Shown: positions 1-8,601 of the stretch, piece by piece
Layout of the letters: each line of letters opens with the position of its first letter
Numbering within the stretch: position 1 is the stretch's first letter
DNA from: Candidatus Eisenbergiella merdavium
GTDB lineage: Bacteria; Bacillota; Clostridia; Lachnospirales; Lachnospiraceae
DNA length: 64,000 bases
Assembly (NCBI GenBank): GCA_019119595.1
Contig: DWWS01000050.1
Coordinates: 62,001-126,000 of the forward strand
Reading direction: 5' to 3'
Notes under the pieces: generated by a model
Told to the model about the DNA's origin: nothing
The model's database searches: none
What the model saw: only the letters and a program-made list of their open reading frames with translations
Position numbers and translations under genes: made by a program

Positions 1-2346
1 TCCATCCTTCAGATCGGCCACGCCGTCCGCAAGCTCAGCGCTTCCGTCCAAAAGCTCTCCGGTTCCGTCCGCAAGCTGGGCCGAACCGTCAGAAAGCGCC
101 TCCGCCGCGTCATTCAGCACCGTCACACCGTCGGAAAGATCGGATACGCCATCCGCGAGCTCCTTCGTTCCGTCCGCAAATTCGCTGCCGCCGTCCGCGA
201 GCTCCGCCACGCCGTCCGCAAGCTGGCTGGTTCCGTCCGCAAGCTGCCCGATCCCGTCCGCAAGAGCGCCCGTCGCATCCGCAAGCGCACCGATTCCCGC
301 ATCCAGCGCCGCCGCGCCCTCCTTCAGCTGAGCAAGCTGGTCCAGCGTTTCCGGGCTTGCGAGGCTGGCCGTTATGGTGCCAACCGCCTCATAAGCGCCG
401 AGCAGCTGATCCGCGCCGGCCTTCAGGCTGATCAGATTCATGAAATCCTCTGCGGAAACAGACGGCAGCCCCATGCTCTGTCCTGATGAGGAAAGGGAAA
501 GCACCTCTGCGCGCCCGCTTCTTCGCGAAAACGCAAGCTCCTGTACCGCTTTCCGGCCGCTCTGCCTGATAGAGGCGGACAGCTTTTCCACGGATTCCGG
601 TTCAGTGCTCTCCTCTGCGGCCTTCCCTGACTCCGATTCAGCGTTCTCCACTGTTTTGGTTCCGTCCTCAGATTCTGTGCTTTCCCCCGTTTCCGTCCCG
701 GCTTCTGATTCAGCATTCTCCTCCGCAGCCGTCCCGTCTTCCGATTCTGTGCTCGTCTCCGTCTCTGCCCTGGTTTCCGATTCCGTACCCTCCTCCGACT
801 CTGCTTCAGTCTCTGATTCCAATTCAGTCTCAGTCTCCATTTCAGATTCTGTTTCCGTCTCAGTCTCCGTTTCAGATTCCGTTTCCGTCTCAGTCTCTGT
901 CTCCGTTTCAGATTCTGTTTCCGTCTCAGTCTCTGTCTCCGTTTCAGATTCTGTCTCCGTTTCCATTTCCTCCATCATGCCGTTCCCCATATTTCCCGGC
1001 ATTCCTGAGAGCAGGAGGCCAATCATGCTTTCCAGGCGGTTGTAGATCATGGAAGAAAGGCTTTCCAGCTTCTCCTGGTTGGTATCTCCGTCCGGGGTCA
1101 TTCCAGCGGCTCCCGCCGCCATCAGCAGGCGTTCCGCCTGCGTATCCAGGCTTCCTGTTGACTCCTTTCCCATGCCGGAGATCATATCGATGAGCGTGCT
1201 GACACCGTCGCTTAGCTGGTGGGAACCAGCCTTCAGCTCCTTGACGCCGTCCGCCAGCTTGCGGGCCCCTGAGGCCGCGCCGTTTTCTCCGCTGTAGCCG
1301 TCTCTGATCCGGTTTGCCCCGTCCGCCAGGGAATAGATTCCGTCCACAAGCTCCTGCGCGCCGTCCGCCAGATCATTGGTCCCGTCCTGCAGGGTATTGA
1401 TCCCATCCCCCAGCGATCTCGCGCCGTCCGCGTAGCTGTCGATCCCTTCCTTCAGGCTCTCCGCGCCGCTCTTTAAGCCCTCTGCTCCCTCCTGCAGGGC
1501 GCTCACGCCGCTGGAAAGATCCTGCGCGCCGTCCGAGAATTCCTCCGCCGCATCGTTGATCTCCCCGGCCCTGTCATGCAGGTCGTCCAGAGAAAACCGT
1601 TCCCTGTCCACATCCAGATTCATGGGAAGCCCCTGAAAGCTGATGGCGTCCATCTCAAAATCCAGCACGTCCGCCGTCACCGTGATATCCTTCTCGCTTC
1701 CGGCCAGGATGCTGTAAACAAGCTGCTTATCCGTTCCCACATTGGCCGCGGTCGCGCCGGGCGCTTCCAGATTGCTGCATCGCTGCATATCCATGGTCAG
1801 CGTAACCTGAAGGAGATAATTTTCAAAAAAGGCGGCTTCCGCCTTATCATTCTGTCCCACGTGAACGGAGATCTTGAGCCTCCCGTTCCTTCCCGCAAGC
1901 TCGGAGGCGCTTATCTTTTTTCCGTCCAGCGTATAGCCGATGGAGATCTCCCAGGGGATCTCCTTTGACTGCAGATTCCCCTGATAGAAAAAATCTCCCG
2001 CCTGCGCGTCCACAGTAATCCTGCCCTTCTCCGTCAGAAGCTCCCCGTCCGAGGTCAGATTTTTTACCGATTCATAATTTCCGTAATCCACGATCTGCGT
2101 GTCCGTATCAAGCCGGTAGGCGTTCACCACATAGATGCCGTCCACGCTTCCGTCCTGGTTCAGATTGACATAAACATTCTCGTCCTTGGGCGTATTCTCC
2201 TCCGCCGCGAGCGCCGGAACCGCGCTTCCTGCAAGCAGCGCGCCGCACAGCACAAGGGAGGTCAGGCGGCAGGCGTTCTTCCTGCTTTTCATGCTTTTCC
2301 TGCCTTTTCGGGTTCTCTTATTTTCATATTTCACTTTCAAGCACAT
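1..2346 (-). CDS. YhgE/Pip-like heptad-repeat (xxxLxxG) secreted or membrane protein, partial
   Basis: The reading frame is open to the left edge, so the C-terminus is missing. After a basic N-terminus and a signal-like hydrophobic stretch ending near ALAAEE, it has a beta-rich region, then long arrays of the pattern L-A-D-G-x-x-x, the TIGR03057-type heptads of YhgE/Pip-like proteins. A low-complexity Thr/Glu/Ser block (nt about 790-970) interrupts the heptads. The start at 2346 lies four bases after the MMPL stop, with GGAGG about 12 bases upstream; an ATG at 2292 is an alternative that still keeps the signal peptide. Such proteins commonly pair with MMPL exporters, as here. The molecular role is not established; envelope-spanning export or scaffolding is an inference. 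Confidence 0.75.
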   Translation of the reverse strand, partial: MCLKVKYENKRTRKGRKSMKSRKNACRLTSLVLCGALLAGSAVPALAAEENTPKDENVYVNLNQDGSVDGIYVVNAYRLDTDTQIVDYGNYESVKNLTSDGELLTEKGRITVDAQAGDFFYQGNLQSKEIPWEISIGYTLDGKKISASELAGRNGRLKISVHVGQNDKAEAAFFENYLLQVTLTMDMQRCSNLEAPGATAANVGTDKQLVYSILAGSEKDITVTADVLDFEMDAISFQGLPMNLDVDRERFSLDDLHDRAGEINDAAEEFSDGAQDLSSGVSALQEGAEGLKSGAESLKEGIDSYADGARSLGDGINTLQDGTNDLADGAQELVDGIYSLADGANRIRDGYSGENGAASGARKLADGVKELKAGSHQLSDGVSTLIDMISGMGKESTGSLDTQAERLLMAAGAAGMTPDGDTNQEKLESLSSMIYNRLESMIGLLLSGMPGNMGNGMMEEMETETESETETETETETESETETETETETESETETETETESEMETETELESETEAESEEGTESETRAETETSTESEDGTAAEENAESEAGTETGESTESEDGTKTVENAESESGKAAEESTEPESVEKLSASIRQSGRKAVQELAFSRRSGRAEVLSLSSSGQSMGLPSVSAEDFMNLISLKAGADQLLGAYEAVGTITASLASPETLDQLAQLKEGAAALDAGIGALADATGALADGIGQLADGTSQLADGVAELADGGSEFADGTKELADGVSDLSDGVTVLNDAAEALSDGSAQLADGTGELLDGSAELADGVADLKDG
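839..966. repeat. 36-bp tandem repeat encoding Thr/Glu/Ser tract
   Basis: Units of about 36 bp (the first shortened to 30) repeat roughly 3.5 times. On the minus strand they encode alternating Thr-Glu with periodic Ser-Glu. It lies in frame inside the heptad-repeat protein, so copy-number change in multiples of the unit would only lengthen a flexible acidic linker. Confidence 0.8.
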
Positions 2347-2349
2347 CGT

Positions 2350-4425
2350 TCAGTCTTTACCTCCAGCTTTTCCATAAAAATCCGCATGCAGCGTGGTCCT
2401 GCGGATCAGCCCGTCAAACAGGATGAGCAGAGAAGGCAGGACAAAGATCACAAGCACAAAGGACAAAACCGCTCCCCGGCCGATCAGCGTTCCGAGCTGG
2501 CTGAGCACCCCGTTGGTGGATACCTGCCCCAATATGGTTCCTGCCAGCGTCAGCACCAGAGATGAGGTCAGGATGGACAGCGTGCAGGCCTTTATCGTCT
2601 GCCTGGCCGCCGCCTTTTTCGGCATTTTTCTTCGGAATTCCAGATAACGGTCGGTGAACAGGATCGCATAATCGATCGTCGCGCCAAGCTGCACCGTGCT
2701 GATGATCAGATAACCTATGTAAAACAGGCTGGTTCCCGAAAAATACGGAAGTCCGAGGTTGATCCAGATGGAGGCCTCGATCACCAGCGTCAGGATCAGG
2801 GGAAGCGTCACGGATCTGAAATTCACCAGAAGGATGCCAAGCACGAAGCAGACCGCCAGCAGATTCACCTTCCGGTTATCCTGCGTGATCGTATTCTTCA
2901 GATCACTTGTGCTCACCAGATCGCCCGCATACTGAAGCTCGCTTCCATAATATTTCTCCCCGATATTGCGTACCGCGTTCACCTTTTCATCCCATTCAGA
3001 CTCCCGTTCCTGGGTGTCAAGGGTGATGATGAAGCGGCTGTAATTGGCCGAATAAAGCGAGGAAAGCGTGCCGGATGGAATGAAGTCCTCCGGGATGGAA
3101 TTTCCCACCGAATTGGCGTAGGAAATCACGCTTGTCACATAATCCAGCTCCAGAAGCTCCGCGTTCATGGCCGCTTCCTTTTCCAGGCTCCCCTTCGGCA
3201 CCATCAGGACCACCGGGTTTGAAGCGCCGTAAAGCGCCTCGATCGCCTTCGAATCCCTGCCAAGCTGCGTTGCCTCGGAGGTATAGACCTCGCTTCCTCC
3301 ATAATAAAAGCTGTTATGATTCTGCGCAAGCCAGGATACCGGCACCAGCAAAACGACAAGGATCAGGAGCGGAATGCGCGCCTTCATCACGAAGCCTGCA
3401 AATCCTCCGAAGCCCGGCGTAAGAGCCCGATGCTTCGTCCGGTCGATCAGCGGACAGGCCGTGATGGCAAGGGCCGGAAGGAAGCACAGCACGCTGATCA
3501 GACTGAGCAGGATGGCCTTGGACATCGCCCAGCCCAGGTCGGGTCCGATTTCAAACGCCATGAACACCAACGCGAGAAAGCCTGTCACCGTGGTCAGACC
3601 GCTGGAAAGGATGCTTCCCACCGACTGCTTCACCGCCGCGCACATGGCAGCCTCCGCCTTCAGGCCCTGCTTTCGGTTTTCCTCAAAGCGGTGCAGAAGG
3701 AAAATGGAATAATCCATGGATACCGCAAGCTGGAGCACAGGGCCCGCCGCGTTGGTCACAAAGGATATGGTGCCGAAGATCAGGTTTGTCCCCATATTTA
3801 TGAGGATCGCCGCTCCGATGGTGATCATGAACAGCACCGGTTCAAACCAGGAGGTAGTCGTGACCAGAAGGATCAGAAAAATGACCGGAACGGCGAGCAG
3901 CATGATCTTCTGAACATCCCTGGCCGTGTCGGCCGCCGCGATCACGCTCTCCACAGCGGAGCCTGACATGCAGTTTCCCTCGCCGATGATCTCACGGACG
4001 GCGGCTACCGCCTCGTCCTCTCTTTCCTCATCCACTGTCACGTTAAAAAGCGCGTCCCCGTCCTTATACCATTCGTCCACCGTTTTTTGGGGCGCCATCT
4101 CAAGAGGCTCGTAAATGTTCACCGCGTCGTCCAGCCAGTTCACTTCCTGAACACCTTCCGCTGCTTCGATTCTTTCCTTATACTCCAGCGCCTCCGGAAT
4201 GGCGACGTCATAAACCAGCACCCTCATATTCGGCACTGCCTGGTCATACTCCTCCTCCATCACCCCGATCGCCCTGGTGGACGCCGCCTCAGCGGGCAGA
4301 TAATCCGCGAACTTGTAGTTTACGCCCACCAGCGCCGACAGAACGCCGCATACCACGGCAGCGGCGGCAAAAAGGAGGATCACCCAGCCTCTGTGCTTCA
4401 TGAGAAACTGTGTATAGCGCTCCAT
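2350..4425 (-). CDS. MMPL/RND-family transporter
   Basis: A 691-residue membrane protein with the duplicated RND/MMPL layout: TM1 at about 13-34, an extracellular domain to about 165, a block of helices at about 170-330, then a second half with TM at about 345, an extracellular domain, and helices at about 540-670. The GxxxDY-type helix (MDYSIFLLHR and its second-half counterpart IDYAILFTDR) is the family's proton-relay helix. Family members export lipids, peptides or drugs across the cytoplasmic membrane using proton motive force. The stop is followed four bases later by the heptad-repeat protein, so the two are almost certainly co-transcribed. The substrate cannot be told; the divergent TetR gene suggests an inducible efflux or envelope-lipid function. 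Confidence 0.9.
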   Translation of the reverse strand: MERYTQFLMKHRGWVILLFAAAAVVCGVLSALVGVNYKFADYLPAEAASTRAIGVMEEEYDQAVPNMRVLVYDVAIPEALEYKERIEAAEGVQEVNWLDDAVNIYEPLEMAPQKTVDEWYKDGDALFNVTVDEEREDEAVAAVREIIGEGNCMSGSAVESVIAAADTARDVQKIMLLAVPVIFLILLVTTTSWFEPVLFMITIGAAILINMGTNLIFGTISFVTNAAGPVLQLAVSMDYSIFLLHRFEENRKQGLKAEAAMCAAVKQSVGSILSSGLTTVTGFLALVFMAFEIGPDLGWAMSKAILLSLISVLCFLPALAITACPLIDRTKHRALTPGFGGFAGFVMKARIPLLILVVLLVPVSWLAQNHNSFYYGGSEVYTSEATQLGRDSKAIEALYGASNPVVLMVPKGSLEKEAAMNAELLELDYVTSVISYANSVGNSIPEDFIPSGTLSSLYSANYSRFIITLDTQERESEWDEKVNAVRNIGEKYYGSELQYAGDLVSTSDLKNTITQDNRKVNLLAVCFVLGILLVNFRSVTLPLILTLVIEASIWINLGLPYFSGTSLFYIGYLIISTVQLGATIDYAILFTDRYLEFRRKMPKKAAARQTIKACTLSILTSSLVLTLAGTILGQVSTNGVLSQLGTLIGRGAVLSFVLVIFVLPSLLILFDGLIRRTTLHADFYGKAGGKD

Positions 4426-4477
4426 CTATCCTTCCTCCGAACATAATTGACATTTGTTGATTTTCCAACCTTTGTAT

Positions 4478-4506
4478 ATTATAATGTTCCTGACGAAAGA
4501 TTACAA
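4478..4506 (-). promoter_or_regulatory. Sigma-A type promoter of the MMPL operon
   Basis: Read on the minus strand: -35 TTGTAA (4501-4506), 17-bp spacer, -10 TATAAT (4478-4483). An imperfect inverted repeat ACAAT-AAGC-ATTGT (4503-4516) overlaps the -35 and is a possible TetR operator. The regulator is divergent, so autoregulation plus MMPL repression is plausible. Confidence 0.7.
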
Positions 4507-4626
4507 TAAGCATTGTTTTTTTTAACGTATTTTAATAGACACTTTTGGCTTTTATGTTGATAATTTATGATTTTTTCAGAATTTCCGGTCCGCCTGTGCT
4601 GACTGGAAAACAGAATGGAGATTCAT

Positions 4627-5214
4627 ATGGAAGAAAATAAAACTGACCGGCGCATCCGGAAGACCAAAGCACAGCTTCTTCAAAGCCTGATGACTCTCAT
4701 GCTGGAAAAGGATATCAAGGATATTTCCGTTAAGGAGCTTTCCGATCTGGCGGACATCAACCGGGGCACCTTTTATCTGCATTACAGGGATGTCTACGAT
4801 ATGCTGTCCCAGGTGGAGGATGCTCTGTTTCAGGAATTTAACGGTATTCTGGATAAAAATTTTCCTCCGGGCAGCAGCTCCTCCCTGCATTTCGTTCTGG
4901 AGGATATCTTTTCCTTTCTGGATGCCAACCGCATGATCGCCCGTATTCTGCTGGGCCCCCACGGCGACCTCGCCTTTGTCAACCGCATGAAGGAAATGGT
5001 GCGTCAGCGCCTCATATGCCTGCAGACGCAGGACGCCCCTCTTTCCGACAGCTTTGACTATTATTACGCGTTCATCACCTCAGGGTGCATCGGCCTGATC
5101 CAGTCCTGGCTGAACCGGGAAAGCCCTGAGCCGCCCGACCGGATCGTGTCCCTGGTGGAAAAGATGATCCTCCAGGGCCTCTCTCCCATCCTGCCGCCCC
5201 CAGTGCGCGCATAA
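4627..5214 (+). CDS. TetR/AcrR-family transcriptional regulator
   Basis: About 195 residues. The N-terminal helix-turn-helix is typical (IKDISVKELSDLADINRGTFYLHY), with the family's conserved GTFYxHF-like end. The C-terminal ligand domain is of the TetR_C_8 type seen in Firmicutes regulators of unknown ligand. An ATG at 4615 would add MEIH, but the ATG at 4627 has GGAG six bases upstream, so it is preferred. The gene diverges from the MMPL operon across about 200 bp holding its promoter, which suggests it represses that exporter. The ligand is unknown. Confidence 0.9.
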   Translation: MEENKTDRRIRKTKAQLLQSLMTLMLEKDIKDISVKELSDLADINRGTFYLHYRDVYDMLSQVEDALFQEFNGILDKNFPPGSSSSLHFVLEDIFSFLDANRMIARILLGPHGDLAFVNRMKEMVRQRLICLQTQDAPLSDSFDYYYAFITSGCIGLIQSWLNRESPEPPDRIVSLVEKMILQGLSPILPPPVRA

Positions 5215-5272
5215 AGCCATGCATAAAACCACACATAAAAGCGCACCCGCGCCTTCAGCCGGACCCGGTCCG

Positions 5273-6454
5273 TCAGTCATGTTCGCTCATGATCACGTTC
5301 CTGAGGCGGCGCGCCAGCGGCGTAAGGCCGGAATCCGTCTTCTGCATCATGAACAGAATGGTCATGTCCGCCTCCGGATCGTTGGCAAAATAGCAGCCAA
5401 GCCAGCCGTCCCAGCCGTATTCGCCCGCATTGTTCAGCGTACAGGACCGTCCCGTATCCTTCATCACGCGCACCAGGTTCCCGTAATCGAAGCCCGGCAT
5501 GTTGGGGAAATTTTTCACAAAGGCTTCCTTCTGCGTTTCGTTCAGCGCTCCCTGCGTCATATAACGCACGGTCCGGGGCTTCAGGATGCGAACGCCGTCC
5601 AGCTCTCCGCCGTTTAAAAGCATCTGGGCGAAGCGGGCGTAATCGTCTGCCGTGGAGACGAGTCCGGCCCCGCCGGATTCAAAGGCGGGCTTATGATCCA
5701 TGGCGTTGAAGATCCCAAGATGATCCTCTCTGTAAGGAACCAGACCGTTCTTTTCATCAGCCCGGTAGACTGTCACCAGCCGCTCCCGCTTCTCCTCCGG
5801 CACAAAGAAGCCCGTATCCTTCATTCCCAGCGGTTCAAAAAAGCTTTTCTTCAGATACTCTCCAAAGGACATGCCCGCCGCCGCTTCGATCACCGCCCCA
5901 AGCACATCTGCGCTGCTCCCGTATTTCCAGGAGCTTCCCGGCTGAAACAAAAGAGGGCCCTGCCCAAGCCGCACCGCAAGCTCTTTTGTGGTCATGGGAT
6001 GGTCGGTAAGAAGCCTTTCCTCCAATTCTGAAAACACTGCGTCCGCATGTCTGCCTGCAAGTCCGGCGTCCCCGTTATAGACCAGACCGGAGGTCATGTT
6101 CAGAAGATCCTGCACCTGCACCTGACGGTCCGCCTTCACAAGCCTCCCGTCCTGCTCCACAAAAGGATCCTGAAAGGAAGGAAGATAATCGCTCACCGGC
6201 TGTCCCAGATCCAGCACCCCGTCCTCGAACAGCTTCATCGCGGCCGCCCCCGTAACCGGCTTGCTCATGGAATACAGGCGGTAGATCTGATCCCTCGCGA
6301 TGGGCTTTCCCGCCTCTATATCCGCCATTCCCGCTTCCAGATAGCAGCATTCCTCCCCGTGCTGTCTCACCAGAAGACAGCCGCCCGCCAGCTCCTTTTC
6401 CTTTACGGCCTTATCCATAATCCCCTGCAGTTTTCTCTTTGTTTCGTCCCTCAT
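5273..6454 (-). CDS. Serine beta-lactamase-family hydrolase (EstB/LACT-like)
   Basis: 393 residues. The SxxK nucleophile motif is present as S-M-S-K (YRLYSMSKPVTG, about residue 65). A Y-G-S in the middle stands where class C enzymes have YxN, and the C-terminal GYDYGNL...GEYGWDGWLG region is typical of EstB-like esterases and D-aminopeptidase relatives. There is no signal peptide, so it is probably a cytosolic esterase or peptidase rather than a resistance beta-lactamase. It stands beside an unrelated alpha/beta hydrolase in the same direction, 126 bp away, separated by a small tandem repeat. The substrate is unknown. Confidence 0.85.
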   Translation of the reverse strand: MRDETKRKLQGIMDKAVKEKELAGGCLLVRQHGEECCYLEAGMADIEAGKPIARDQIYRLYSMSKPVTGAAAMKLFEDGVLDLGQPVSDYLPSFQDPFVEQDGRLVKADRQVQVQDLLNMTSGLVYNGDAGLAGRHADAVFSELEERLLTDHPMTTKELAVRLGQGPLLFQPGSSWKYGSSADVLGAVIEAAAGMSFGEYLKKSFFEPLGMKDTGFFVPEEKRERLVTVYRADEKNGLVPYREDHLGIFNAMDHKPAFESGGAGLVSTADDYARFAQMLLNGGELDGVRILKPRTVRYMTQGALNETQKEAFVKNFPNMPGFDYGNLVRVMKDTGRSCTLNNAGEYGWDGWLGCYFANDPEADMTILFMMQKTDSGLTPLARRLRNVIMSEHD

Positions 6455-6533
6455 CGCCTTCTGCTCTCCTTTTGTTTTCTCCGGGAAAGTCCCCCTTCGC
6501 GGCCCTGCCCGGATCCTTTCTCGTCCTTTATGC

Positions 6534-6587
6534 CTGTTTCTCTCTTAATATCTGTTCTTTCTTAGATATCTGTTTCTCTCTTAATCC
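6534..6587. repeat. Three 18-bp tandem repeats at a gene 3' end
   Basis: Units beginning CTGTTTCTCTCTTAAT, CTGTTCTTTCTTAGAT and CTGTTTCTCTCTTAAT lie in tandem with period 18. The stop codon of the alpha/beta hydrolase (6581-6583) lies in the third unit, so duplication probably arose at the 3' end of that gene. Confidence 0.75.
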
Positions 6588-7393
6588 CTCCTGATCCAGT
6601 CTGCGGCAAGCTCCGGCCAGACGGCGCATTCCCGGCGGATCTGATCTCCCGTTCCGTTGTCCGTCTGCTCGTCCGCCAAGCTGAGCCCATGCCCTCCGTC
6701 AGGGAAAATATGCAGCTCAAAGGGGACGCCGGCCTCCCGCATAGCCCCCGCCAGCAGGAGGGAATTTTCCACCGGAACGGCCCCGTCTGCAAAGGTATGC
6801 CACAAGAAGGTTTTCGGCATGTCCTTCGTCACCTGTTTTTCCAGGGAAACAAGCCCGCGCAGCTTTTCATCCGCACAGTCCTTTCCCAGAAGATTTTCGA
6901 AGGAGCCCATATGGGCAAATTTCCCGGAGGTGATGACAGGATAGGACAGGATCAGCCGGTCGGGTCTCATCTGCTGCGCCGAAAAGCCGGTCAGCTTTGC
7001 CAGAAAATCACGGTTCCAGAACACGCCGATGCTTCCTGCCAGATGGGCTCCTGCGGAAAAGCCGCAGACCACGATTCTTTCTTCGTCAATATGATACTCC
7101 TGCGCATGCTCCCTCAGCCAGGCCACCGAAGCCGCAAGCTCCCACAGCGCGGACGGAAAGGTTTCCGGCGCGATGCTGTAGCGAAGCACGCAGGCATGAA
7201 AGCCCATCCCGCACATGCGCAGCGCCACCGGCTCTGCCTCCCTGTCAGACAAAAAGCCGTATCCTCCCCCCGGGCAGATCAGTACCGCCGGACGCTTCCG
7301 GCCCGCACCAAGCTCCGGTGAGCTGTCCTGAAAATAGGTGGTGAGCTCCGCCTGCGTATGGTCTGTGCGGATGGGTATTGTTTTTACGATCAT
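6581..7393 (-). CDS. Alpha/beta hydrolase (acetyl-esterase-like)
   Basis: 270 residues with the PGGGY oxyanion motif near residue 42, the nucleophile elbow G-F-S-A-G near 116, an Asp in HTFADGAVPVEN and a His in FPDGGHGLS near the C-terminus, so the catalytic triad is complete. This arrangement matches COG0657-type acetyl-xylan or feruloyl esterase relatives, which in gut Firmicutes often deacetylate plant glycans; that role is inferred. The start has GGGAGG seven to eight bases upstream. No glycoside hydrolase is adjacent, so the pathway is unclear. Confidence 0.85.
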   Translation of the reverse strand: MIVKTIPIRTDHTQAELTTYFQDSSPELGAGRKRPAVLICPGGGYGFLSDREAEPVALRMCGMGFHACVLRYSIAPETFPSALWELAASVAWLREHAQEYHIDEERIVVCGFSAGAHLAGSIGVFWNRDFLAKLTGFSAQQMRPDRLILSYPVITSGKFAHMGSFENLLGKDCADEKLRGLVSLEKQVTKDMPKTFLWHTFADGAVPVENSLLLAGAMREAGVPFELHIFPDGGHGLSLADEQTDNGTGDQIRRECAVWPELAADWIRRD

Positions 7394-7714
7394 GTCTCTT
7401 CCTCCCTGTACTCTTTTATATCCTTTTTTCTGTCAAAAGCTTTCAGCATTCTGCCGAACATCCCCATTATCGCACCTTCTTTTTTTGATTGCAAGCATAA
7501 TCCCGGTTTCCTGTCTTCCGTTCCCTGAGATCTTCAGGGAGCTTCCATTTCATTGCTATTTGTTTCAAACTTTCCATCTGCTTCATATACGAATACGGAC
7601 GCTCTGCACAAAATAAATACTGCCGCACGGTTCATGGCATTCCACCATTTCGTGCGGCAGCATTTTTGTTTCATTTTCCTTATACGGAAGCGGCGCTTTT
7701 CGCCGCTTCTATTC
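7394..7714. other. Intergenic region with a terminator hairpin
   Basis: This 321-bp gap separates the alpha/beta hydrolase start from the end of the Fur-like gene. Apart from the hairpin at 7620-7660 and AT-rich sequence upstream of the hydrolase, which presumably holds its promoter, I see nothing coding. Confidence 0.6.
7620..7660 (-). terminator. Terminator after the Fur-like gene
   Basis: A perfect 10-bp stem (CTGCCGCACG / CGTGCGGCAG) with a 21-base loop, followed on the minus strand by a U-rich tail and on the plus strand by ATTTTTG. It lies 54 bp past the Fur-like stop codon. Confidence 0.65.
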
Positions 7715-8170
7715 TCAGAGAGCGCCCTCTGCCATTCTTTCGCCCTGGTTCCAGAGCACGGTTTCCACCTTCTGTCGGCCGTGATACCCTTTTTTCTTCA
7801 GCACCTCGCCCACAGCCTCCTTGAATTCCTCCATGGAAAAGCTGACCTTCTCTTTGTTTTCGAGGATCAGAACGCAGTCTCCTCTGAACCCGCAGTTCTC
7901 CTCGCAGTTGATCCGGTACATATTCCTGCGGTCGATCGCGCCGATATCCTCCAGCGTCTTGACCATCCGGTAAACCGTAGCGATCCCGATGGAGGGATCC
8001 TGCCGGACCGCCTGATAATAAATCTCCTTGCAGCAGGAGCACTCGTCGGAAAGGATGATATCGATCAGAAGCTTTCTCTGACTGGTGATCCGGAAGCCGT
8101 TGCTTCTCAGCTCCTCCAGGATCCTTTCCCTTCTTCCTTTCTGTCGTCCCTGCCTGATATCTGCCGTCAT
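7715..8170 (-). CDS. Fur-family transcriptional regulator, atypical
   Basis: About 151 residues. The winged-helix part is clear: a FRITSQRKLLIDIIL helix, and the DNA-reading helix in SIGIATVYRMVKTLEDIGAI. The usual HHDH metal-site cluster of Fur is missing, and the position after the first helices carries CSCCKEIYYQ, with CGFRGDC in the C-terminal half; a Cys-based metal or redox site is therefore possible. The ATG at 8170 has AGGAG nine bases upstream and is preferred to a GTG at 8176. It is co-transcribed behind a FeoB-associated Cys-rich peptide, which suggests iron homeostasis. Whether it senses iron, zinc or redox state cannot be told. Confidence 0.8.
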   Translation of the reverse strand: MTADIRQGRQKGRRERILEELRSNGFRITSQRKLLIDIILSDECSCCKEIYYQAVRQDPSIGIATVYRMVKTLEDIGAIDRRNMYRINCEENCGFRGDCVLILENKEKVSFSMEEFKEAVGEVLKKKGYHGRQKVETVLWNQGERMAEGAL

Positions 8171-8200
8171 CTGCACTCACTCCTGTCCGTCTGTTAAGCT

Positions 8201-8401
8201 CTATCTGTTCCGGGCGGTCTTACTTACGGGCGTCGCCGCGCATCCTCCTCCGCAGCCGGCACATGCGCCGCAGTTGCCGCCGCAGCCCCCTTTGCCCGCT
8301 CTTCTGTCACGGACCATGCCCCGTACCACAAGAAAGATCACCGCGGCAAGCACCAGCGCCGTCAGGATCGTTCCCGCATTATTCATCAGAAAAGTAAACA
8401 T
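8201..8401 (-). CDS. FeoB-associated Cys-rich membrane protein
   Basis: 66 residues: one N-terminal transmembrane helix (about 10-28) followed by a basic stretch and a Gly/Cys-rich tail with six Cys. This matches the FeoB-associated Cys-rich family (pfam12669), normally encoded next to the ferrous transporter FeoB. The ATG at 8401 has AAGGAG eight bases upstream; an upstream in-frame ATG at 8464 lacks this and sits on the promoter. No feoA or feoB is present here, so the peptide is an orphan paired with a Fur-like regulator. Its biochemical role is unproven. Confidence 0.8.
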   Translation of the reverse strand: MFTFLMNNAGTILTALVLAAVIFLVVRGMVRDRRAGKGGCGGNCGACAGCGGGCAATPVSKTARNR

Positions 8402-8465
8402 ATCGTCCGCTCCTTTCGCCATCGGGAACCGGAAAGATTTCCGATGTGCTTTGCTTTGTTTCATG

Positions 8466-8481
8466 GTTAGTATATTCTAAC
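8466..8481. promoter_or_regulatory. Candidate operator GTTAG-N6-CTAAC
   Basis: A 16-bp near-palindrome, GTTAG-TATATT-CTAAC, overlaps the -10 box of the Cys-rich peptide/Fur-like operon. The same 5-bp arms and spacing occur at 19520-19535 upstream of the DUF3793-flavodoxin pair. Confidence 0.5.
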
Positions 8482-8497
8482 TCGTGAACTTTGTCAA
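8469..8497 (-). promoter_or_regulatory. Promoter of the Cys-rich peptide and Fur-like operon
   Basis: On the minus strand: perfect -35 TTGACA (8492-8497), 17-bp spacer, -10 TATACT (8469-8474). Its -10 lies inside the GTTAG/CTAAC palindrome, so repression by a dimeric regulator is likely. Confidence 0.75.
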
Positions 8498-8601
8498 GGT
8501 CAGATTGTCAGCGGACAAAGACAAATCTTCCGAAAATTTTCCCGGCGGACAGAGAAAGCCTCCGGACAGCCAGAGTGGACAGGCCTGTCCTGCCGCCTCC
8601 T

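Noticed and set aside
839-966. CRISPR-like array
   Set aside because: The repeats are in frame, without spacers, and encode a Thr/Glu tract.
438-1045. Ser/Val-rich plus-strand open frame at the left end
   Set aside because: It is antisense to the heptad-repeat protein and arises from the Thr/Glu low-complexity repeat.
5273-6454. Beta-lactam resistance enzyme
   Set aside because: It has the SxxK motif but no signal peptide and no typical KTG/YxN pattern of resistance enzymes; esterase-like relatives fit better.
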